This document shows, in pieces, positions 22,745 through 31,700 of a stretch of 64,000 bases of DNA. The notes beneath the pieces are model-generated. The model was given only the letters and a program-made list of their open reading frames with translations, did not search any database and was not told where the DNA came from. The translations under genes and the position numbers were made by a program. This DNA is from Atopobiaceae bacterium. GTDB taxonomy: Bacteria; Actinomycetota; Coriobacteriia; Coriobacteriales; Atopobiaceae. Position 1 is the stretch's first letter. Every line of letters starts with the position of its first letter. The stretch lies in contig JAFWKQ010000062.1 in the NCBI GenBank assembly GCA_017545665.1, positions 1-64,000 on the forward strand, in the 5' to 3' direction.

Positions 22745-25700
22745 ATGAAACGCTTCAGAAGAATAATGTGCGTGCTCCTTTCGTTCATTTTGGCGTTTAG
22801 CATGATACCGGTGGATCCAAAACATGGCATTGCTGTTGAGTCGCCATCCGATGCTCCCGCGACTCCGACGGCAAGCGAAGAGCCTGCGTCTGAGCGAACG
22901 AAGGAAAAGACGCCGGCCGGGCAGCCTCCCAACGCGCCCGAGAGTGATTCCGCGGGTGCGCCTGCGAAAACGCCGGCAAACGATGGGCATGAGCAAGCGC
23001 AAAAGGAGAGCAGTTCCTGGAAAGCGCTGCAAAAGGCAATAGATGATGCGGAAAACGGCACGACCATCGTACTCGACGCGGACTATACGGCGGCAGAGGA
23101 TGACGCCGGCCTCGTGGTTCCCGCAGACAAGAGCATTGTGATCGATCTGGCTGGCCATGCTCTCGAGCGCAACCTAAATGCGCCATCGAGCGACGGATAC
23201 GTCATTGCCGTGCGTGGCACGCTTTCCGTCGTCGACAGCACCGCGAACGCTGGGACAAACGGCACAGGCAGGATTGCTGGTGGCAGGACGCAAAATGGCG
23301 GCGGCATCTATGTGGAAGACGGTGGTTCGCTGAGCTTTGAGGCGGGCTCCATAACGAACAACGAGGCGGATGACGGTGGCGGAATCTACGTTGCGAGCGG
23401 CGCGTCGCTACGGCTAGCCGGTGGCAGCATTGTGGGAAATGCCGCGAGCGGTGCTGGCGGTGGCGTGGCGGTGGCGCCTGGCGCAAGGGCGGTGAGCGTC
23501 GAGGGAGCCCCCGTCGTTCGGGATAACGGTGGAAGTGGATCTGGTGCAAACGTGTATCTGCCAGATGGGTTCGTGCTTACGGTGAGTGGGGAGCTCTTGC
23601 CCGGAGCATCGCTTGGCGTGGCGTTGGAAACGGGCACCGGTGCTCTTACCAACGGATATGGCGCGAACAATGGTGAGGCGGATCCTGCTTTGTACTTTGC
23701 AGCAGAAGACGGCCTGCGCGTGGCGCTGAATGAAGGGGAGGCGCAAGTAGCCTCTGTGGAATCGGGGGAGCCCGAGCAGAAGGAAGAGGGCGAAGCCCTT
23801 ACCACGCAAGGCAGCGCGACGGAGCCCAAAAATGTGGATAACAAGAACGCGAGCGCAAAGAACGTTGGTTCGCTGCCACTCAAAGGCGCCGAAGAAACAG
23901 TTCAAGTGAGCGACTGGCAGGGGCTGCAGAATGCCATCAACGAAGTGGGGGATGGGCAGACCATAACGCTGGCCGGCGACGTTACGGCTGGAGACGGCAA
24001 CGGCTCCCTTGCGGTCCAGCGCCCTGACGTAAGCTTTGCCATCGACTTGGCCGGCCACACCATAAACCGTAACCTCGCCTCTAAGAACGAAGACAACAAA
24101 GGCCACGTCCTAGACGTATACCAAGGCACGCTTACCATCAAGGATTCCAGTGCGAACAAGAACGGCAAGATTTCCGGTGGCTACGACGAGAACGGCGGCG
24201 GCATCGTCATTGGCGGAGATGGTCATTTGCGCGTTGAGTCCGGCATCATCACGGGCAACTCGGCAGACAACGGCGGGGGAATCTTCGTATATGGCACGTT
24301 GGAGATGACGGGCGGCTCGGTTGTGAGCAACACGGGTGGCGATTGCGGTGGCATATACAACCACGGTGGTACCATCAGCCTCAAGAACGTAAACATTTCG
24401 AGCAACCACGCGGTTGGCGCCGGCGGTGCGGGCATCAACAACAAGGGCACCGCGACGCTCGAGGAATGCGTGATTAGCAGCAATGTGGCAAATGCCGAAG
24501 GCGGTGGCATCTATACAAACGGCGATGCCAGCCTTACGGCCACAAACTGCTCGTTTACGCAAAACGCAACCAACTACGATGGCGGCGGCGTCTGCTCTTA
24601 CGGTGCCACCACACTCGCGAGCTGTACCCTCAACGAAAACACGGCGCAGGCTTCTGGTGGCGCGATCCGCGTGCACGGTGGCACTACGACGCTCGACGGA
24701 ACCGCGCTTACAAAGAACACAGCGGCAGAGTTTGGCGGTGGCATCTACTGCAACAACGAAGGTGTGCTCAAGATCCTCTCCAGCTCTTCCATTGAGGAAA
24801 ACGTTGCTTACAAGGGTGGTGGCGGCGTGTTCGTTGCGAGCCAGACGGGGGAAGTCCAGGTTGGCTCGGGCGTCGTTGTTTCGCACAACCAGGCCAACAA
24901 CATCTACCTTATGGGCGACAGAAGGCTAACGGTTGTCGACAAGCTCAATAGCGGCACCTCCATTGGCGTCTCGCTCGAGAATCTTGGTGGCACATTCACA
25001 ACGGGATTCAAGGACAAGAATCCCGACGTGGATCCAGGCAGTGTGTTTGTGGCCGAGCCAGGCTATTCGATACTGAAGGATGGCGATGGCGAGGCGCGTG
25101 TGGTTACCTCAGACTGGATCGTTCTGCAAGCGCAGATCGAGCAAGCGGGCAACGGCGCTACGATCACGCTGGATCGCAGCTGGCAGGCGGCCGACGAGAA
25201 CACGGCCCTTGTGATCCCAGCGAATAAGAGCATTACCATCGACCTCAACGGCTACACTATCGACCGGCACCGCTCGTCCTACACAGATGGCGGCGAGGTG
25301 TTTACCGTTTTAGGAACGCTTGGAATCGTGGACAGCCCCGTTGCAAAGAAGGGCGTCGTTCGCGGTGGGTACGGCGCGGGCGGCGGATTTGTGGTTAAAG
25401 ACGGCGGCACGCTAAAGCTGCAGGGCGGCACCGTTACGGGCAACCACGCTGCAAACGGCGGTGGTGGCGTGCGTGTTGAGCGCGGCGGCACGCTCAATAC
25501 ATACGGCGGCTCGATTTCCGGCAACGTGTCGGACGCTGACGGCGGTGGCGTGTACAACGGCGGCACGTTTACGAACGCCGTCTGCACGATTAACAGCAAC
25601 ACCGCAAATGGATTGGGCGGAGGAGTGTATACCTCTGGCCCAACCACGTTCAACTCTGGCTCGGTGTCCTCCAATACGTCCAATGGCAGCGGTGGCGGCA

Positions 25701-28700
25701 TCTGCGTGGATGCGGGAACGCTTGCTGTGAATAAAGGCACCCCTCCCGTGAGCATATCCTCCAATGTGGCCAAGAGCGGCGGTGGCGGTGGTATATACAT
25801 CCGCGGTGATGCGCAGGGCGCTCGTGGCACAGCGAATCTTGACACGTGCGAGATCACGGGAAACTCGATTTCTGACCCAGACGGGAATTATGGCGACGGC
25901 GGCGGCATTTATGTTCAATATGACGGTTCGGCGAGCCTTAAGGACACAACAATTACGGGCAACAACGCAAGCAACCACGGAGGCGGCGTATACGTTGGCT
26001 ATTCGGGCTCGCTTTCCGTGTTGGGCGCTCCGCAGGTTACGAACAACGCGGCGGCCATAGGCAAGAACATCCTGGGCGACGGCGACGGACCTTGGCTGAC
26101 CATAGGGGGTGCCCTCGTCTCCGGCGCACATCTTGACGTGCTTACGGGCAGTCCGAACAAGCCCATTACGAGCGGCTTTACGGCCCAAGGCTGCACGATC
26201 GACTACTTTACCACCAATGATGTCGACCACAACCAGTTGGAGGTGCGCGAAGGCGAGCTTTACCTCAAGCAGGCCGAGGGCGGCACACGGGTGACTGAAT
26301 GGGCGCAGCTGCAGGAAGCCATAAAAAACGCGGCGTCAGGCGAGACCATCGTTCTAGATGCCAACGTCACCGCAATGACGGCGGAGGGCGATAAGCGCCT
26401 CATTGTGGAGGATGGAAAGAACATAACCATCGACCTCAACGGAAAGCAGCTCCACAGGAACGCCGACGAACCAGAGGGCGGCGATGGTCGCGTGCTTGAG
26501 GTGGATGGCGACTCCACGCTCACCATTAAGGACAGCATTGGCACGGGCTACATCCTTGGCGGCTATGCCGATGACGGTGGCGGCATCTACATCCACGAGG
26601 GATCGACGGTCAACCTGCTTGGTGGCGCTGTTATGAACAACCGGGCAACCGAGGATGGCGGCGGCATATACGTTGACGGCACGCTCAATACGACCGGAGG
26701 CGCGATAACGCGCAACATAGCCGGTGACAACGGTGGCGGCATCTATGCCGAGGACGATGGCAACCTGAGCATGGAGAAGACCGTCGTCTCCTACAATACG
26801 TCGCACAACGAGGGTGGTGGCCTCGACATTCGCATAGAGAACGAGCGCACGATCAAATCGTGTCAGTTCATAGGCAACAAGGCTGAGGACGACCATGGCG
26901 GTGGCATCTATCTTAGCGAATCTAGTCTGCTCCTTACGCTGCAGGACTGCGTGGTAGACAACAACCTTAGCGATGGGGGTCACGAGGGAGGAGGCATCTA
27001 CGTCGATGACGGTCGACTTATTGTGAACGGGGGAACGATATCTCGGAATCGCGCCAAAAACGGTGGCGGAATCTATAACTATGAGTGCGCTATCGTTCTA
27101 AACGGCACCACCCTCTTAGAAAACACGACGTATGACGAAGGAAAGGGTGCTGGCATCTTCAACAAGGGTTCGTGCCAGACCACTGGATGCGCCTTCAATG
27201 GCAATGCTGCCGAGGGCTTGGGTGGTGGTATCTACACCGAGGGCGACGACTACCTTACGGTAACCAACTGTTCCTTCCAAAACAACGAGTCCAAGGAGTC
27301 TTCCGGCGGAGCCATATATAGCCATCGTGCGACCACCCTCACCAGCTGCACGTTTACGGGCAACAAGGCGTATGTGTCGGGCGGCGCCCTGTATATTGAC
27401 TGCGACACCTCAATCGTTGGCGGAACCTTCGAGCAGAACGAGGCCGTAAGCCATGGTGGCGCCATCTGCGCAGCCAACGACAGTACGATGCGTCTGGACG
27501 GCAGCGCTGACCATCCCATATCTGTTACCAACAACGAGGGAACATCGGGTGGCAGCGGCATCTTCGTTGCGGGTGGCAGCCATTACCTGAGCATGCAGGG
27601 TTCCGTAACGGTAAAGGACAACGTGAACGACGACTTCCGAATGGAAGGGGACAAGTGCATAGATGTAGTCGGCAACCTTGACGGGTCCCAGGTTCGCGTG
27701 ACCCTCGAGCGCGATACCGGCGTCTTTACGATCAACTACTCAAACTTTGAGTCTGGTGTGGCACCGAGCACGTTCTTTAGCGCCAAGGCGGGGTATGCCG
27801 TAATCCCTGCAAACGAGGAGGCTCAAATCGTGGCCTCCGATTGGTCTTTTCTCCAAAAGATGATAGACGACGCCGCGGATGGCGCCACGATTAAGCTCGA
27901 CCGCGACTGGAGGGCCGCACCCCAGGACGTCGCGCTCTGTGTGCCCGCGGGCAAGGACATTACCATAAACCTCAACGGACATACCATAGACCGCGCGAGG
28001 ACGGAATACGCGCCGGGTGGTGAGGTCTTCAACGTGAGCGGAAGCCTTACCGTTACCGATACGAGCGAGGGCGGCACGGGCAAGATCTGTGGCGGCCATG
28101 GCGACGGTGGAGGAGTCGTCGTTCAGGGAGGCGGCACGCTGAACTTCGCTGGCGGCAACATAAGTGGCAACAAGGCAAAGGCTGGCGGAGGGGTGTGCTG
28201 CTCGGGTACGTTTGCAATGACGGGTGGCCAGATTACGGGTAACGAGGCGAGCGAGAGCGCCGGTGGCGTGTGGGTTGCCAACGGCTCCACCCTTAGCGTG
28301 GGCGGCAAACCGCACATTGCCGACAACGTAGCCTCCGTTGGCCGCAACCTCTATATGGCCTCGGGAGTCGTCATGAACGTGTCGCCAAAGCTTGACGGCA
28401 CGGCGCGCATAGACCTGGTGGCAGAGAGCCCCACGAATGCGCTTACCTTGGGGCTTGAAACCAGCGGTAGCGCTGATGTGGCCAAAACCGTGTTCTCCTA
28501 TGACGGGGCTGCGGAGCGCCTTGAGGTTTGCGATGGAGAGCTCTGGGTAATCCAGCCTGTTTCGGAGCTCACAGTAGACGATTGGCAGGCACTGCAGAAT
28601 GCAATAAACGACGAGGCCAACCGTGACAAGGTCATCCGCCTTGCCAACGACATTACGGCAACCGAGCACGACAACCGCCTCTTGCTGGACGGCAAGAGCG

Positions 28701-31700
28701 TGATCGTGGACCTCAACGGGCACGCGCTCAACCGAAATCTGGACGATGACGACGAAGACGGCCACGTGTTCGAACTCTCGAACAGTTCCACGCTTACCAT
28801 TCGCGATACCGCGGGCACGGGTCGCGTTACGGGCGGCTATGCCGAGCACGGTGGTGCCATAAACATCCACGAGGGGTGCACCTGCAACGTTGAGGGCGGC
28901 ACCTTTACGGGCAATCGTGCGAGCGAGGAGGGCGGCGCTTTCTTCGTGTACGGCACGCTCTACATGTCGGGCGGCATAATAACGCGCAACTCCACACCTT
29001 CCGGTGGCGGCATCTTCGTGCATGAGAACGGAACCATAAACCTCAAGAACGTCGTGCTCGTGAGCAACGAGGCGAACGAGTGGGGTGGCGGCGCCATCAA
29101 CAACAAGGGCAACGCCACGCTTACCAACTGCGTAATCACGGAAAACTGGGCCAACAACGAGGGTGGCGCCATATACAACGGCGACAAGCGCCTTGTTGTT
29201 GATGGATGCACGATTACGCAGAACTCCTCTAGTGCCGGCGGCGGCCTGTGCTGCTACGGCACGACTACCATTACCAACACGACGATTTCCAACAACTACG
29301 GCGATGACTACGGCGGAGGTCTCTTCACGCGCGGTGCCGTAACCATCAACGGTGGCACCATTGCGAACAACGTGGGCAAGAGCGACGGCGGCGGCATATA
29401 CAACTTGGGCGGCCTAATAACGGTTACCGGCACGAGCTTTACCGGAAACAGCACCGAAGCCGGTGGCGGTGCCGTCAACAACAAGGGTACGGCAACGATC
29501 AATTCGTGCGAGCTGGCTGGCAACCATTCCAACATGGAGGGTGGCTGCATCTACGCCAGCGTCGACTCCGGTACGACCATAAGCGGCTGTACCGTCAAAA
29601 CGAACTCTGCCGGCAAGGACGGTGGAGCCATTGCCGCATGCGGCGTCATGCAGATCGAAAACTCCACGATTACCCAAAACACGACTGAGGCTGGCGGTGG
29701 CGGCGTGTACTCCTACGGCGACACCACCATAACCAACACGTCGATAACCGAGAACCAGGCAAAGGGGTCGGGCGGCGCGCTACTGGCTCGCACACGCACG
29801 CTTACGCTCGAGAACGTTACCGCCACAAAGAATGCGGCGAACAACCTTGGCGGCGGCCTTATGGTGGAGGGCAGCTCGGATGCCGTGGTAATAAAGGGTA
29901 ACGTGGTAATAAAGAGCAACGAGGGGAGTGGCGACGTCTATCTGAGCGACGGGAAGCTCTTGTCGGTTGGCGGTGCGCTTGAGAACGATACGGGAACCTC
30001 GAGCATTGGCGTGCGCACCCAAAATGGCCTTGGTGTGGTGTTTACCAGCGGATACGCACAGTACAACCCTGGCAAGGACCCAGCCTCCCACTTTGTTTCC
30101 AATGACGGCTATAAAGTCTATCTTGAGGGCAACGAGGCCTCCACGAAGAAGGACCCGATCGATGCCAACCCCTTTATCGACGCGGGTAGCCAGATAAACG
30201 GCAACATCGACCAGCTCACGGGATTTGACTGGATGAGCGGGCTTTCCGGCGAGCGCCGCCTTAACGAAATCAACCTGCCTGGCACCCACGACTCTGGCAC
30301 CAAGGAAGTCCAAGGCAACCTAAGCACTGGCAAACTCGCGGAGTACTGCGAGCTTGGCGGAGCGGCTCTAGGCTTTCTTCTTGGCTCCGCTACATTGGGC
30401 ATTGGGGGAGGCCTGGTCTTTGGGCTTTTGGGAAGCGATGTATTGGCAGAGGACATTAACGACTATGCAACCAAGTTCGCATATTGCCAAACGAGATACA
30501 TTGACGAGCAGCTAGAGGATGGTATCCGACGCTTGGACATTCGTCTGAACACATACTATGTGGAGCCGGGCTGGCCGGTTAGGCCAAAGGAGGACAACGG
30601 CGAGGACCTCTACCTGTGTCATGGCAAGGACGATACGGGCGGAACTTACTTTGCCATGGATCGACGTAACGGCGACGAGTACCTAACCTTTAGGAAGGTC
30701 CTCTCGTGGATAAAGGCGTTCTTGGAGGAGCACCCCACCGAAACCATCATGATAAACCCGCAGGTAGAGAGCGTGGACGACGTGTACGACGAGGCCATGG
30801 CTCGCATTAGGAAGCACCTGCGCGAGGAGCTTGCCACGCAGATCAATCCCTCCACGGGCAAGCCCTATCTGTATATGGAGGACGGTGTCTTTGGCAGGAA
30901 GTACTCCGAGTACCCCGAACTCAAGAACTGTCGTGGCCAGGTGGTGCTTGAGTGTGGCGAGGGCGAGGCAGAGATCCTTGGTGGCTTGGTTAAGGGTGTG
31001 GGACTCTCTGGGGTCGAGTCCCCCGAGGGCGACTACGAAGACAATGCCCCCATGAAGATCAGAAACCTAAAGAAGTTCTTCTCCGATCATGGGTACAACG
31101 ATCTGCCGCGCAATGCGTGGGAGTTTATCGACTACCTGTACTCTGTAGGCCTTAACGGCACGGATGCTCGCACCATTCCCGAGATAACGCCCCTCGAGAT
31201 AGCCGAGGACGTACTTGAGGCGATGTTTGGCGAGAACGGGCTTGTTGTGGACAAGGCAGGCAAGTACATTGGCCTTATAAACATGGATGGCGAGAACGCC
31301 GAGTACAGCAAGATCGTGTGGTCATCGAACTTCTTCAAATCGCAGGAACGTTGCAAGGTTACGGTGAAGAACGGGCTAGAGAACGAGATTGTGGAAACGT
31401 ATACCGTGGAATACGGAACCGTGATTACCATACCGGAGTGCATCTTTAGCAACCCGAGTCCCGAAGGAAAGTACTTCAAGACGTGGGAAGGCAAGATAGA
31501 CAACTCGATTACGGGCAATACGTGGAACAGCGACCCTGGAATGACCTGCGGAATAATAGCAGACACGACGTTTACGGCGCTATGGGATGACGAACAGCAC
31601 ACGCCAGTGAGCGTGCTCTGGCGCGACGGCAGGAACAAGGACGGTTTGCGACCGGAGAGCCTTACGATTAAGGTCAAAGACCAGGATGACGTGACGTTTA

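Noticed and set aside
23280..30000. CRISPR-like or tandem-repeat array
   Set aside because: The repetition is at protein level (beta-helix rungs with GGGIYV) within one open frame, with irregular spacing and variable codons.
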